A stretch of 55,940 bases of DNA from Phenylobacterium sp. (GTDB lineage: Bacteria; Pseudomonadota; Alphaproteobacteria; Caulobacterales; Caulobacteraceae), in contig NZ_JAUYQL010000068.1 in NCBI RefSeq assembly GCF_030697305.1, positions 1-55,940 of the forward strand. Reading direction: 5' to 3'. The notes beneath the pieces are model-generated. The model saw only the letters and a list, made by a program, of their open reading frames with translations, did not search any database and had not been told where the DNA came from. Positions 16,580 to 26,010 of the stretch are shown here, piece by piece. Position 1 is the stretch's first letter. The number at the start of each line of letters is the position of its first letter. A program made the position numbers and the translations under genes.

Positions 16580-17632
16580 TCAGCGCGGGCGGTAGATCTT
16601 GTCGAAGACGCCGCCGTCGCCGAAATGCAGCGCCTGGGCCTTCTTCCAGCCTCCGAAGGTGTCGTCGATGGTCACCATCGGGAGCTTGGGCAGGGTCTTG
16701 GCGTACTTGGCGAGGGCCGCCGGGTCGCGCGGCCGATAGTGGTGCTTGCCGATCAGGTCCTGCGCCAGCGGGCTGTAGAGGAAGTTCAGGTAGCCCTCAG
16801 CGAGGGTGCGGGTCTTGCGGCGATCGACAACCTTGTCGACGATCGCGACCGGCGGCTCGGCCAGGATCGATAGCGACGGATAGACGATGTCGAAGTTCGG
16901 ACCGAACTCGTCGAACGACAGGTAGGCCTCGTTCTCCCAGGCCAGCAGCACATCGCCCAGGCGGCGTTGCGCGAAGGTGGTGGTCGAACCCCGCGCGCCG
17001 GTGTCGAGCACCGGCACCTGGCGGAACAGCTTCTCGACGAAGGCCTGCGCCGTCGCCGGGCTGCCGCCGGGTTGCTTCAGCGCCCAGGCCCAGGCCGCGA
17101 GGTAGTTCCAGCGCGCGCCGCCCGAGGTCTTCGGGTTCGGTGTGATGACGCCGATGCCGGGTTTGATCAGGTCGCCCCAGTCGCGGATCTTCCACGGGTT
17201 GCCCTTGCGCACCAGGAACACGATCGTGGACGTGTAGGGCGTCGAGTTGTTGGGCAGGCGCGACTGCCAGTTGGCCGGCAGCAGCTTGGCCTTGGCGGCG
17301 ATCTCGTCGATGTCGGACGCCAGCGCCAGGGTGACCACGTCGGCCTGCAGGCCGTCGATCACCGAGCGCGCCTGACGGCCGGAGCCGCCGTGGCTCTGAT
17401 TGATGGTGATCGTCTGGCCGGTGCGGCGCTTCCAGTAGGCGGCGTAGGCGGCGTTGATGTCCTTGTAGAGCTCGCGCGTCGGGTCGTAGCTGACGTTGAG
17501 CAGGGTCAGCGCCTTGTTCTGGGCCTGGGCCGGCGTGCCCAGCAGGGCGGCGGGAGCCGCCAACGCCGCGGCGCCTGCGCCGGCCACGCCGAGCAGCTTG
17601 CGCCGCGAAGGGGTGTAGAGGTCGTCGATCAT
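16580..17632 (-). CDS. Sulfate-binding (Sbp/CysP-like) periplasmic solute-binding protein
   Basis: A 350-residue periplasmic binding protein. It opens with a twin-arginine-like signal (SRRKLLG at 9-15, hydrophobic stretch, AQAQ near 36). The mature part carries the Sbp signatures [31 protein letters not shown] and [15 protein letters not shown], whose Ser/Gly residues bind the oxyanion. It lies 39 bases after the porin gene and ends at a strong terminator, so the two probably form one operon. No cysTWA permease/ATPase genes are nearby, so it must work with a transporter encoded elsewhere. The link to the Pho locus is unusual (see findings). Confidence 0.9.
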   Translation of the reverse strand: MIDDLYTPSRRKLLGVAGAGAAALAAPAALLGTPAQAQNKALTLLNVSYDPTRELYKDINAAYAAYWKRRTGQTITINQSHGGSGRQARSVIDGLQADVVTLALASDIDEIAAKAKLLPANWQSRLPNNSTPYTSTIVFLVRKGNPWKIRDWGDLIKPGIGVITPNPKTSGGARWNYLAAWAWALKQPGGSPATAQAFVEKLFRQVPVLDTGARGSTTTFAQRRLGDVLLAWENEAYLSFDEFGPNFDIVYPSLSILAEPPVAIVDKVVDRRKTRTLAEGYLNFLYSPLAQDLIGKHHYRPRDPAALAKYAKTLPKLPMVTIDDTFGGWKKAQALHFGDGGVFDKIYRPR

Positions 17633-17671
17633 GTCGATTGTCCGGTCTTGTTCGTTGTCACGAGGCGGATG

Positions 17672-19237
17672 TCAGAACGCGTACTGGGTACGCAGCGAAT
17701 AGATGCGCAGGTCCTGTCCGACCTGGGCGCCCGCTGGCGGTGTGGAGCCGGCGATGAACGTCGAGCCGCCGGCGGACAGCCGGTCGACCTTCACGTCCTG
17801 CACCGCGGCCTGGAAGCGCAGCACGTTGTTCAGGTACCAGTTGAGCCCGACGGTGAAGATCTCCTGCTCGCCGCCGCGGATCGCCGAGGCGACGGCCGCC
17901 GTGCCTGGGGCGCCTTCGTTGAAGTTCAGGTCCAGCTTGGAATAACGCAGGCCGAGCTCCCAGGCTCCCCAGCCGCCGTCCTTCGGATTGAACGGCTTGT
18001 CGGGGCGCGGGCTGTCAAAGGTCGCGCTGGCGATAGCGTAGCGACGCTTCTCGCCAGTGATCGTCCAGCCGCCCTGCACGTACCAACCCTTGAACTTGGG
18101 ATCGGACAGCGCGCCCTTGCGATCGAGTTTGATGTCGAAGTACTCGGCCTGGCCGTAGAAATTCTTGTACTGGCCGCCCAGTTCGGCGCCGATCTCGACG
18201 AGGCCGTCGGCGTCGATATTGCCGGTGTCGACCAGCCGCGTGCCGTCGACGCGCAGTTCCGGCCGGTCTCGCAGACGCAGTGTGGTCGGCGCTGCGCCGG
18301 CCACGTCGGGCGCGGTGGCGGCGGGCGAAAGCACGATCGAGGTGTTCACGCCCAGGTGGATCAAGGCGTTGTCGCGCAGGAACGGCACGAAAGCCGCGCG
18401 GCCGACGAAGGCAAGTTGTTCGTCGAAGGTCTGGGCGCCGATGACGTTGCCGCTCAGCGCGCCCGAGACGTTCCAGCGATCGCCGTTGGCGAACAGGCCG
18501 ACCGCGGTCCGGCCGTCGCCGCTGGCGATGCCGCGCACGAGTTCCGACGGTGACGCGCGCTCGGCGAACAGCGAGCCGTTGGTGGAGACGGCTTCTTCCA
18601 GGCCGGCCGGCGGCGAGAACGCGCCGATGCGCAGACGCACCTTGCCTAGGCCGTTGTACTGCACCCAGGCGGCGCTGATCTTGCCGGCCTCTTCGACGCC
18701 AGAGCCGCCGAAGTCGTAGAGGAAGTTGTATTCGACATCGCGGAACGCCTTGCCCTCGATGCCGATGCGGGCGCGGCGGAAGTTGGCGCCGTCGTTCAGG
18801 TCGCGGGCGCGGTCGTTCTCAGCGGCGTCATTGACCGAACCGCGGCGGAAATCGGTGGCCAGCGGGCCAGGAGAGTCCTGGTCGTAGTGGGCGGCGTCGA
18901 GCTGGAACACGCCACGGAGGGAGGCGGTGAAGGCGCCGTCGCTGCTGGCGAAGGTCGGCCGGCCGTTAGCCAGCGACACGGTCGTCGCCAGGGATTCGGT
19001 GCGCAACGCGGCCACGTCAGCAGCGCTCGACGTCTTAAGGTCCGACACCTGCGCGGTCAGCGTCTCGACGTCGCCGCTGGTGCTCGCCTTCAGGTCGGCG
19101 ATCTGCGCAGACAGCGCATTGACCTGCGCTTCGAGCGCGGCGATGCGAGCGTCCGTCGCCGGATCCGCGGCGGCTGCCGCCGGCCACGACAGAGCGGCTA
19201 CGGCCGCCCCGGTCATCAATTTGTGTCTCCACGTCAT
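17672..19237 (-). CDS. Phosphate-selective-type (O/P family) outer-membrane porin
   Basis: A 521-residue outer-membrane beta-barrel: a signal peptide ending near AAAADP, a coiled-coil segment at about 30-85 (heptad-like leucine/valine pattern, probably the trimerisation stalk), then amphipathic strands with FRRARIGIEGKAF and YNFLYDFGG segments typical of the OprO/OprP family, ending in a terminal phenylalanine as used by the BAM machinery. These porins pass phosphate or other anions and are commonly induced by phosphate starvation. It is divergent from phoR with 183 bases between, where Pho-box-like sites are seen. Confidence 0.9.
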   Translation of the reverse strand: MTWRHKLMTGAAVAALSWPAAAAADPATDARIAALEAQVNALSAQIADLKASTSGDVETLTAQVSDLKTSSAADVAALRTESLATTVSLANGRPTFASSDGAFTASLRGVFQLDAAHYDQDSPGPLATDFRRGSVNDAAENDRARDLNDGANFRRARIGIEGKAFRDVEYNFLYDFGGSGVEEAGKISAAWVQYNGLGKVRLRIGAFSPPAGLEEAVSTNGSLFAERASPSELVRGIASGDGRTAVGLFANGDRWNVSGALSGNVIGAQTFDEQLAFVGRAAFVPFLRDNALIHLGVNTSIVLSPAATAPDVAGAAPTTLRLRDRPELRVDGTRLVDTGNIDADGLVEIGAELGGQYKNFYGQAEYFDIKLDRKGALSDPKFKGWYVQGGWTITGEKRRYAIASATFDSPRPDKPFNPKDGGWGAWELGLRYSKLDLNFNEGAPGTAAVASAIRGGEQEIFTVGLNWYLNNVLRFQAAVQDVKVDRLSAGGSTFIAGSTPPAGAQVGQDLRIYSLRTQYAF

Positions 19238-19339
19238 AGCGGATGAGCCCCCTCGGTCCTCGAAAAGCAGTACGGCGCCGTAAGACCCTACAAAACCTAT
19301 CGAGACAATAGAGATTGGCTCGCCTGCCCCGTAGAATTC

Positions 19340-19375
19340 CTGACAGGCGCGCCGGAGCCGTCATCTCCGTGACAT
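19340..19375. promoter_or_regulatory. Pho-box-like half-site pairs between the porin and phoR
   Basis: On the plus strand CCGTCAT (19358-19364), CTCC, GTGACAT (19369-19375) matches the CTGTCAT-N4-CTGTCAT pattern at 11 of 14 half-site bases, 46 bases before the phoR start. On the minus strand CTGTCAG (19346-19340) begins a weaker pair toward the porin gene. They would allow PhoB control of both divergent transcripts. This is a pattern match only. Confidence 0.45.
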
Positions 19376-19420
19376 GCGAAGGCGCTTGGCTGATGATTCG
19401 CCCCTGTTCGGGAGATTCGA

Positions 19421-20815
19421 GTGCCATCGCCGCAAACGCCTCCGCCGCACATCCGACCTGTCCTCGTGGCGGGCGGCGCCGGGCTTGCGGGTTTGGCGGC
19501 GCTGACGATCACCGGCGCGGCGCCCACCGGCGTGGGGCTCGCCCTGATGCTGATCGCCGGCGTGGCCACCGCCCTTGGCGTCGCCGCCGCCCGGCGCGAC
19601 GCGACGCCGCCGGCGCTGACCGGACCGGCGCCGCTGGTCGGCGTGACTGCGCAATCGCCGTACGGCGTGATCGCCGACATGCTTCCCGATCCCGTGCTCG
19701 TCGTCGTCGCCGAGGAGCGTGACGACCTGACGGGGCGACGTTTCGTCTACGCCAACGCCGCGGCTCGAGACCTGCTGCGCCTGCAGAAGAGCGAAGGCGT
19801 GCTGGTCACCGTCCTGCGCCGGCCCGAGGTGCTGGAGGCGGTCGACGCAGCCCTGTTCGACGCCCGCGAGGCCGAGGCGATGTACGAGACCGGCGTGGTG
19901 CAGAACCGCATCTTCCGCGTGCTCGCCCGCTCGCTCGGGGCGACGCCCGCCGGCGCGCGGCTGGCGTTGATGGTGTTCCGCGAAGAGACCGAGATGCGCC
20001 GGGTTGAGCGCACCCGCGCCGATTTCCTGGCCAACGCCAGCCACGAGCTGCGCACGCCGCTGGCCTCGCTCGCCGGCTTCATCGAGACCCTGCGCGGCCA
20101 TGCGCGGACCGACGAGGCGGCGCGCGAGCGCTTCCTGGGGATCATGCAGGCCCAGGCGGCGCGGATGTCGCGGCTTATCGACGACCTGATGTCGCTCAGC
20201 CGGATCGAGCTCAACGAACACAACGCGCCCTGCGAGACGACGGATCTGACGCTGGCGGTGGGCGATGTGCTGGACGCGTTGGCGCCGCTCGCCGATGAGC
20301 GCGGGGTGCGTTTCGAGCGCGCCCTTCCGGCGGTGGGCGCGGCGTTGGGGGTCGGCGACCGCGACCAGATCATCCAGGTGCTGCAGAACCTCGCGCACAA
20401 CGCGATCAAGTACTCCGTCGATGGCGGACAGGTGCGGGTGTCGGTCGAGACCGGCGTTCCGGCGGACGCGCTGATGGCGGGTGGAGAATCCTCGGCGCGC
20501 TTTCCCCTGCTGCTGCCCGACCCCGGCCCGCGGACCTTTGTCGCGGTCCGCATCAGCGACGATGGCCCAGGCATCGCGCGCGAGCACCTGCCCAGGCTGA
20601 CCGAGCGGTTCTATCGGATCGAGGGTCAGAAGAGCGGCGAACGGTCCGGCTCGGGCCTGGGCCTGGCCATCGTCAAGCACATCATCAACCGCCACCGCGG
20701 TGGTCTGACTGTGGAGAGCCGGACTGGAAAGGGCGCGGCCTTCACCGCCTATTTCCCCATGGCCGAAGGGGCCGTGCCCAGCGCCGCCACGGGGCTTGCG
20801 ACAAAAGTGTCATGA
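19421..20815 (+). CDS. phoR: Phosphate regulon sensor histidine kinase
   Basis: A 464-residue membrane sensor kinase that phosphorylates PhoB when phosphate is scarce and is held inactive by the Pst transporter with PhoU. Two hydrophobic segments lie at about 12-32 and 36-56 with almost no periplasmic loop, then a PAS-like domain (80-190), the H box SHELRTPL with His208, the N box (HNAIKYS), and the G boxes DDGPGI and GSGLGLAI. The GTG start at 19421 has GGAG six bases upstream. It heads the cluster phoR-pstC-pstA-pstB-phoU-phoB; the last bases of the gene carry a Pho box for pstC. Confidence 0.95.
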   Translation: MPSPQTPPPHIRPVLVAGGAGLAGLAALTITGAAPTGVGLALMLIAGVATALGVAAARRDATPPALTGPAPLVGVTAQSPYGVIADMLPDPVLVVVAEERDDLTGRRFVYANAAARDLLRLQKSEGVLVTVLRRPEVLEAVDAALFDAREAEAMYETGVVQNRIFRVLARSLGATPAGARLALMVFREETEMRRVERTRADFLANASHELRTPLASLAGFIETLRGHARTDEAARERFLGIMQAQAARMSRLIDDLMSLSRIELNEHNAPCETTDLTLAVGDVLDALAPLADERGVRFERALPAVGAALGVGDRDQIIQVLQNLAHNAIKYSVDGGQVRVSVETGVPADALMAGGESSARFPLLLPDPGPRTFVAVRISDDGPGIAREHLPRLTERFYRIEGQKSGERSGSGLGLAIVKHIINRHRGGLTVESRTGKGAAFTAYFPMAEGAVPSAATGLATKVS

Positions 20816-20824
20816 AACTGTCGC
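20807..20824 (+). promoter_or_regulatory. Pho box upstream of pstC
   Basis: GTGTCAT (20807-20813), GAAA, CTGTCGC (20818-20824): two direct 7-base half-sites with 11-base periodicity, 11 of 14 matches to CTGTCAT. The first half-site runs into the phoR TGA stop (20813-20815). It lies 90 bases before the pstC ATG, giving the pst genes their own PhoB-dependent promoter in addition to read-through from phoR. Confidence 0.75.
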
Positions 20825-20913
20825 GCTAGGTCTGCAAAGGCTGGGCAGGTTCCGGCTCGGTCTCTCGGGGGGACCGGACGCTTGCGAAAGCTCACCGCCA
20901 TGGCGAACGCCTG

Positions 20914-22356
20914 ATGCTGACCTGGATCGCCCTCGCGGCGCTAATCGCCTTCTCGCTCTTCACTTTCCGCTCCGGCCGCGAACGGCTCGTGCGCGGACTG
21001 GATCCGGCCCAGGGCCGCCCACATTCGCGGCCCGGCTATCACGGCGCCTATGTGGCCCTGTGGGCGTTCGCGCCCGCCGCGCTGCTGTTGATCGTGGCCG
21101 GCGCGTTCGGCGGTAGGATCGAGGCGGCGATGCTGCGCGCCGAGGTTCCCGCCGCGGTCGCCGCGCTGGATCCGTTGCAACAGGGTGTATTCTTCGACGA
21201 CGCTCGCGCCCAGGCCCACGGCCTGCCGCTCAGCCAGACGGTCTACGAGGGCGGCCTGAAAGCGGCGCTTGCCGATAAGGCGGTCGAAGCGCGCACTCTC
21301 GAACAGGGGATGCGGCTGGGCGTGCTGGCCTTGGCCGCCCTGATGGCCGGCGGCGGATTCGCCCTGGCGCGCCGCCGCGTGGCGCACCAGTTCCGCGCCC
21401 GAAACCGCGTCGAGGGCTGGATCGCCGGTGTGCTGATCCTGTCGTCGGTGGTGGCGGTGCTGACCACGGTGGGGATCATCGCCTCATTGGCCTGGGAGAG
21501 CTGGCGCTTCTTCCAAGTGGTCTCGCCGATCCACTTCCTGTTCGGCCGCGAGTGGGATCCGCAGATCGCCATGCGCGCCGACCAGTTCGCCAGCGAGGGC
21601 GCGTTCGGCGCGCTGCCGCTGTTCGCCGGCACCTTCCTGATCATGCTGATCGCCATGGCGGTGGCCGCGCCCGTGGGCCTGTTCGCCGCCATCTACCTGT
21701 CGGAATACGCCCGGCCGCTGACCCGCAGCGTGGTGAAGCCGCTGCTGGAGATCCTCGCAGGCGTCCCGACGGTGGTCTACGGCTTCTTCGCCGCCCTCAC
21801 CGTGGGCCCGCTGTTCCGCGCAGGCTTCAACGCGCTGGGCGCCCAGCTCGCCGGCGGCCCGCTGAACGATCTCGGCGTCTATCTGATGCAGGTGCAGAAC
21901 CAGATGGCCCTGGTGGCCGGCGGAGTGATGGGGATCATGCTGATCCCGTTCGTCTGCTCGCTGTCCGACGACATCATCAACGCCGTGCCGCAGCATTTGC
22001 GCGACGGCAGCCTGGCGATGGGCGCCACGCGCTCCGAGACCATCAAGAAGGTGGTGCTGCCCGCCGCCCTGCCGGGCGTGGTCGCCGCCATGCTGCTGGC
22101 CGTCTCGCGCGCCGTCGGCGAGACCATGATCGTCACCATGGCCGCGGGCCTCCAGGCCAAGACCACGCTCAACCCACTGGACACCGTGACCACGGTGACC
22201 GTGCAAATCGTCACCCTGCTGACCGGCGATCAGGAATTCGACAGCCCCAAGACGCTCTCGGCCTTCGGTCTGGGGCTCACCCTCTTTGTCGTGACGCTGG
22301 CGCTGAACATCATCGCCCTGCGCATCGTCCAGAAATATCGGGAGCAATATGACTGA
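20914..22356 (+). CDS. pstC: Phosphate ABC transporter permease PstC
   Basis: A 480-residue inner-membrane permease. It is about 160 residues longer than the enteric PstC: the extra N-terminal part has two to three transmembrane segments and a roughly 70-residue periplasmic loop before the conserved six-helix core. The EAA loop that docks PstB appears as the GSLAMGATRSETIKKVVLP segment, followed by the conserved SRAVGETMIV segment. The long form is common in alphaproteobacteria. It overlaps pstA by eight bases. Confidence 0.95.
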   Translation: MLTWIALAALIAFSLFTFRSGRERLVRGLDPAQGRPHSRPGYHGAYVALWAFAPAALLLIVAGAFGGRIEAAMLRAEVPAAVAALDPLQQGVFFDDARAQAHGLPLSQTVYEGGLKAALADKAVEARTLEQGMRLGVLALAALMAGGGFALARRRVAHQFRARNRVEGWIAGVLILSSVVAVLTTVGIIASLAWESWRFFQVVSPIHFLFGREWDPQIAMRADQFASEGAFGALPLFAGTFLIMLIAMAVAAPVGLFAAIYLSEYARPLTRSVVKPLLEILAGVPTVVYGFFAALTVGPLFRAGFNALGAQLAGGPLNDLGVYLMQVQNQMALVAGGVMGIMLIPFVCSLSDDIINAVPQHLRDGSLAMGATRSETIKKVVLPAALPGVVAAMLLAVSRAVGETMIVTMAAGLQAKTTLNPLDTVTTVTVQIVTLLTGDQEFDSPKTLSAFGLGLTLFVVTLALNIIALRIVQKYREQYD

Positions 22357-23650
22357 CGCGGCCATTTCCCCGACCGCGGCGCGCGCAGCGACCCTGCGCG
22401 CCTCGGTCGAAGCCCGGCTCAAGGCGCGCCATGCGCAGGAGCGGCGGTTCAAGTTCTACGGCCAGCTCGCCATTGTCGTGGCGCTGTCGTTCCTGGCGCT
22501 GCTGATGGTGCGTATCGTCGCCCAGGGCTATTCCACCTTCGTCGACTACCGGATCACCGCCCAGGTCTTCATCGACCCGGCGCGGGTCAGCGCCAGCGAC
22601 ATCGGCGGCGCCAACTTCGACATGCTGGTGGCCAACGCGATCCTGGCCAAGGTCGGCGAACGTGACGACGACCTGGGCGAAGCCTCGTCCAAGGTGATGG
22701 AGCTGATCTCCAACGACCTGGGCTTCCAGTTGATGGCCAAGGTGCGGGCCGACCCGACCCTGATCGGCAAGACCATATCCGTCACCGGCCCGATGCGCGC
22801 GGACGCGGCGCTCTATTACAAAGGTGAACTCAAGCGCGCCCTGGCCGAGGAAGACCGCAAGCTCGACAATCGCCAGCTCGACTGGCTGGACAAGCTCAAG
22901 TCCTCGGGCGCGATCGTCACCAGCTTCAACACCGGCTTCTTCACGCGCTCGGACTCCACCGAGCCCGAACAGGCCGGCGTGCTGGGCGCGGTGGTCGGCT
23001 CGACGATGATGTTGATCGTCACCGCCCTGCTGGCCGTGCCGATCGGGGTGATGGCCGCGGTCTATCTCGAGGAATTCGCACCGAAGAACCGCTGGACCGA
23101 CATGATCGAGGTCAACATCAACAACCTCGCGGCCGTCCCGTCGATCGTCTACGGCCTGCTGGGATTGGCGGTGTTTATCAACTGGCTGGCCGCGCCCAGA
23201 TCCTCGCCGCTGGTCGGGGGCCTGGTGCTGGCGCTGATGGCGCTGCCGACGGTGATCATCGCCACGCGCTCGGCGCTGAAGGCGGTGCCGCCGTCGATCC
23301 GTGAGGCGGCCCTGGGCGTCGGCGCGTCGAAGACCCAGACCGTGTTCCACCACGTCCTGCCGCTGGCCATGCCCGGCGTCATGACCGGCGCGATCCTGTC
23401 GATGGCCCATGCCCTGGGCGAGACCGCACCCTTGCTGATGATCGGCATGGTGTCCTTCGTTCCCGGCGTTCCCGAAGGCTTCACCCAGGCGGCCACCGTG
23501 CTGCCGGTGCAGGTCTTCATCTGGGAAAACGCCTCGGAACGCGCCTTCCACGAACGAACCGCCGCGGCCATCATGGTGCTGCTGGCGTTCATGATCCTGA
23601 TGAACTTGGCGGCGATCATCCTTCGCCGCCGCTTCGAACGCCGGTGGTGA
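22349..23650 (+). CDS. pstA: Phosphate ABC transporter permease PstA (long form with N-terminal periplasmic domain)
   Basis: A 433-residue permease with an N-terminal extension of about 180 residues: one transmembrane helix near 32-55, then a soluble domain of the DUF3333 type seen in alphaproteobacterial PstA, before the usual permease core. The core has the [19 protein letters not shown] and [15 protein letters not shown] segments, and the EAA-like coupling segment ([21 protein letters not shown]). The ATG at 22349 has GGAG in GGGAGCAAT just before it. With PstC and PstB it imports phosphate delivered by PstS, which is encoded elsewhere. Confidence 0.95.
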   Translation: MTDAAISPTAARAATLRASVEARLKARHAQERRFKFYGQLAIVVALSFLALLMVRIVAQGYSTFVDYRITAQVFIDPARVSASDIGGANFDMLVANAILAKVGERDDDLGEASSKVMELISNDLGFQLMAKVRADPTLIGKTISVTGPMRADAALYYKGELKRALAEEDRKLDNRQLDWLDKLKSSGAIVTSFNTGFFTRSDSTEPEQAGVLGAVVGSTMMLIVTALLAVPIGVMAAVYLEEFAPKNRWTDMIEVNINNLAAVPSIVYGLLGLAVFINWLAAPRSSPLVGGLVLALMALPTVIIATRSALKAVPPSIREAALGVGASKTQTVFHHVLPLAMPGVMTGAILSMAHALGETAPLLMIGMVSFVPGVPEGFTQAATVLPVQVFIWENASERAFHERTAAAIMVLLAFMILMNLAAIILRRRFERRW

Positions 23651-24537
23651 TCCGCATGACGACCTATCCGAGCCAGACGCCGAGGACGACGATGCCCGCC
23701 AACCGCGACGACACAGACGCCCACGAGCCGGCGCACATGCACATCGCGGTGGACTCCGCGGTCGCGCACGCGCCCACCGGCCAGATCAAGGTGCGGGCCC
23801 GCGACGTCAACGTCTTCTACGGCGAGAAGCAGGCCCTGTTCGACGTGTCGCTGGACGTCGCCGAGCGCGCCGTGACGGCGCTGATCGGCCCGTCGGGCTG
23901 CGGCAAGTCCACCTTCCTGCGTTGCATCAACCGGATGAACGACACGATCCCCGGCGCGCGGGTCGATGGCCGCATCGAGATCGACGACGAGAACGTCAAC
24001 GACAAGGCGCTGGACCCGGTGGTGCTGCGCGCCCGCGTCGGCATGGTGTTCCAGAAGCCCAACCCGTTCCCCAAGACCATCTTCGAGAACGTCGCCTACG
24101 GTCCACGCATCCACGGCCTGACGTCGTCCAAGAGCGAACTTGAGGGCGTCGTCGAGGCTTCGCTCCGACGTGCGGGCCTGTGGGACGAAGTGCACGAACG
24201 CCTGCACCAGTCGGGCTCCAGCCTCTCGGGGGGGCAGCAGCAGCGCCTGGTGATCGCCCGCGCCATCGCCGTCAGCCCTGAGGTGATCCTGATGGACGAG
24301 CCGTGCTCGGCCCTCGACCCGATCGCCACCGCCAAGATCGAGGAACTGATCGACGAGCTGCGCCGTCAGTACTGCATCGTTATCGTCACCCACTCGATGG
24401 CTCAGGCTGCGCGGGTGTCCCAGAAGACCGCCTTCTTCCACATGGGCAGGCTGGTGGAGGCGGGGCCGACGGACGAGATGTTCACCAACCCGCGGGACAG
24501 CCGCACCCAGGACTACATCACCGGCCGGTTCGGCTGA
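23644..24537 (+). CDS. pstB: Phosphate ABC transporter ATP-binding protein PstB
   Basis: The ATPase of the phosphate importer. Walker A is GPSGCGKST (about 82-90), the Q loop lies in [11 protein letters not shown], the signature is LSGGQQQR, Walker B is VILMDEP, and the switch histidine is in VTHSMAQA. From the GTG at 23644 the protein is 297 residues with about 45 extra N-terminal residues that are histidine- and alanine-rich and not conserved. The ATG at 23656 is an alternative start that removes the seven-base overlap with pstA. Confidence 0.96.
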   Translation: MVIRMTTYPSQTPRTTMPANRDDTDAHEPAHMHIAVDSAVAHAPTGQIKVRARDVNVFYGEKQALFDVSLDVAERAVTALIGPSGCGKSTFLRCINRMNDTIPGARVDGRIEIDDENVNDKALDPVVLRARVGMVFQKPNPFPKTIFENVAYGPRIHGLTSSKSELEGVVEASLRRAGLWDEVHERLHQSGSSLSGGQQQRLVIARAIAVSPEVILMDEPCSALDPIATAKIEELIDELRRQYCIVIVTHSMAQAARVSQKTAFFHMGRLVEAGPTDEMFTNPRDSRTQDYITGRFG

Positions 24538-24563
24538 GCCCACCCATCACAGGCGTCGCGCAC

Positions 24564-25256
24564 ATGAACGAGCACATCGTCAAATCCTTCGAGGACGAGC
24601 TCAACACCCTCACCGCCGAGTGCGCCCGCATGGGCGGCCTCACCGAGGCCCAGGTGGCCGACGCCCTGGACGCGGTGGTCAAGCGCGACCAGGCGCTGGC
24701 GTCCGCCGTGGTCGGCCGCGACGACCGGCTCGACACGCTCGAGGCCGAGATCGAGCGCAAGGCGATCCGGCTGATCGCGCTACGCGGCCCCATGGCCCAC
24801 GACCTGCGCCGCACCGTGGCGGCGATGAAGATCGCCACCAACCTGGAACGCTGTGGCGACCTCGCCAAGAACATCGCCAAGCGCTCGCTGGTGATCGTCG
24901 AGTCCGAGCCGATGACGCCCCTGACCCGCTCGATCGAGCGCATGGGACGCCTGGTGGTGCTGCGCCTGAAGGAGGTGTTGGACGCCTACACCGGCGCGGA
25001 CGTGGAGCGCGCAGTCGCCGTGTGGTCGCGCGACGACGAGGTGGACGAGCACTACAACAGCCTGTTCCGCGAACTGCTGACCTACATGATGGGCGATCCG
25101 CGCACGATCACCGCCTGCGCCCATCTGCTGTTCATCGCCAAGAACCTGGAGCGCATCGGCGACCACGCCACCAACATCGCCGAGATCGTCCACTACGAGA
25201 TCACCGGCGAAGAGATGATCTCCAAGCGTCCCAAGACTGACGCGTTGAACCCCTGA
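24564..25256 (+). CDS. phoU: Phosphate signalling regulator PhoU
   Basis: A 230-residue all-helical protein made of two PhoU repeats, each with the metal-binding ExxxD/NLERxGD-type motif: TNLERCGDLAKNIA in the first and KNLERIGDHATNIAE in the second. PhoU links the Pst transporter to PhoR and keeps the regulon off when phosphate is plentiful. The ATG at 24564 lies 26 bases after the pstB stop; upstream in-frame codons fall within pstB. Confidence 0.96.
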   Translation: MNEHIVKSFEDELNTLTAECARMGGLTEAQVADALDAVVKRDQALASAVVGRDDRLDTLEAEIERKAIRLIALRGPMAHDLRRTVAAMKIATNLERCGDLAKNIAKRSLVIVESEPMTPLTRSIERMGRLVVLRLKEVLDAYTGADVERAVAVWSRDDEVDEHYNSLFRELLTYMMGDPRTITACAHLLFIAKNLERIGDHATNIAEIVHYEITGEEMISKRPKTDALNP

Positions 25257-25266
25257 GGCCCGCCCA

Positions 25267-25956
25267 GTGACGCCCAACATCCTGGTGGTGGAGGACGAGG
25301 ACGCCCTCGCCACCCTGCTGCACTACAACCTCGAGAAGGAAGGCTATCAGGTCGCCCTGTCGCCTGACGGCGAGGACGCGCTGCTGCAGATCCAGGAGAA
25401 GCTGCCGGACCTGGTGGTGCTCGACTGGATGCTGCCGAAGATTTCCGGGATCGAGGTCTGCCGCCGGCTCCGCCAACGCACTGAGACGCGCAACGTGCCG
25501 ATCATCATGCTGACCGCGCGGGGCGAGGAAAGCGACCGTATCCGCGGCCTCGATACCGGCGCGGACGACTACATCGTCAAGCCATTCGCGATGAGCGAGC
25601 TGATCGCCAGGATCCGCGCGGTGCTCCGCCGCCTAAGACCGGGCCTGGCTGAGGATCGCCTGCACCGCGGGGACATCATCGTCGATCGCGTCGCCCACCG
25701 GGTGAAGCGCGGCGGCAAGGAGGTCCACCTGGGCCCCACCGAATTCCGTCTGCTCGATTATCTGATGCAGCACCCGGGCCGGGTGTTCAGCCGCGAGCAG
25801 CTGTTGGACGCGGTCTGGGGCTCGGACGTCTATGTCGAGGCGCGCACCGTCGACGTGCATATCGGCCGGCTGCGCAAGGCGCTGAACGACGAGGCTCAGG
25901 CCGACCCGATCCGCACCGTGCGCTCCGCCGGCTACTCGTTGGATCTCGACGGCTAA
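25267..25956 (+). CDS. phoB: Phosphate regulon response regulator PhoB
   Basis: A 229-residue OmpR/PhoB-type regulator. The receiver domain has the acidic pocket (VVEDED, residues 7-12), the phospho-acceptor Asp53 (VVLDWMLP) and the conserved lysine in YIVKPF. The C-terminal winged helix has the PhoB-type LGPTEFRLLDYLM and EARTVDVHIGRLRKAL segments. It binds Pho boxes such as the one at 20807-20824. GTG start, 10 bases after phoU. Confidence 0.96.
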   Translation: MTPNILVVEDEDALATLLHYNLEKEGYQVALSPDGEDALLQIQEKLPDLVVLDWMLPKISGIEVCRRLRQRTETRNVPIIMLTARGEESDRIRGLDTGADDYIVKPFAMSELIARIRAVLRRLRPGLAEDRLHRGDIIVDRVAHRVKRGGKEVHLGPTEFRLLDYLMQHPGRVFSREQLLDAVWGSDVYVEARTVDVHIGRLRKALNDEAQADPIRTVRSAGYSLDLDG

Positions 25957-26010
25957 GGCGCCGGGGCGTCAGGCTTGACCCCGCCGTCGCCGCGCGCGAA
26001 ACGCGGGCGC

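Noticed and set aside
16967..18553. Plus-strand open frame over the sulfate-binding and porin genes
   Set aside because: Shadow; composition is driven by high third-position GC, while both minus-strand proteins have signal peptides and family motifs.
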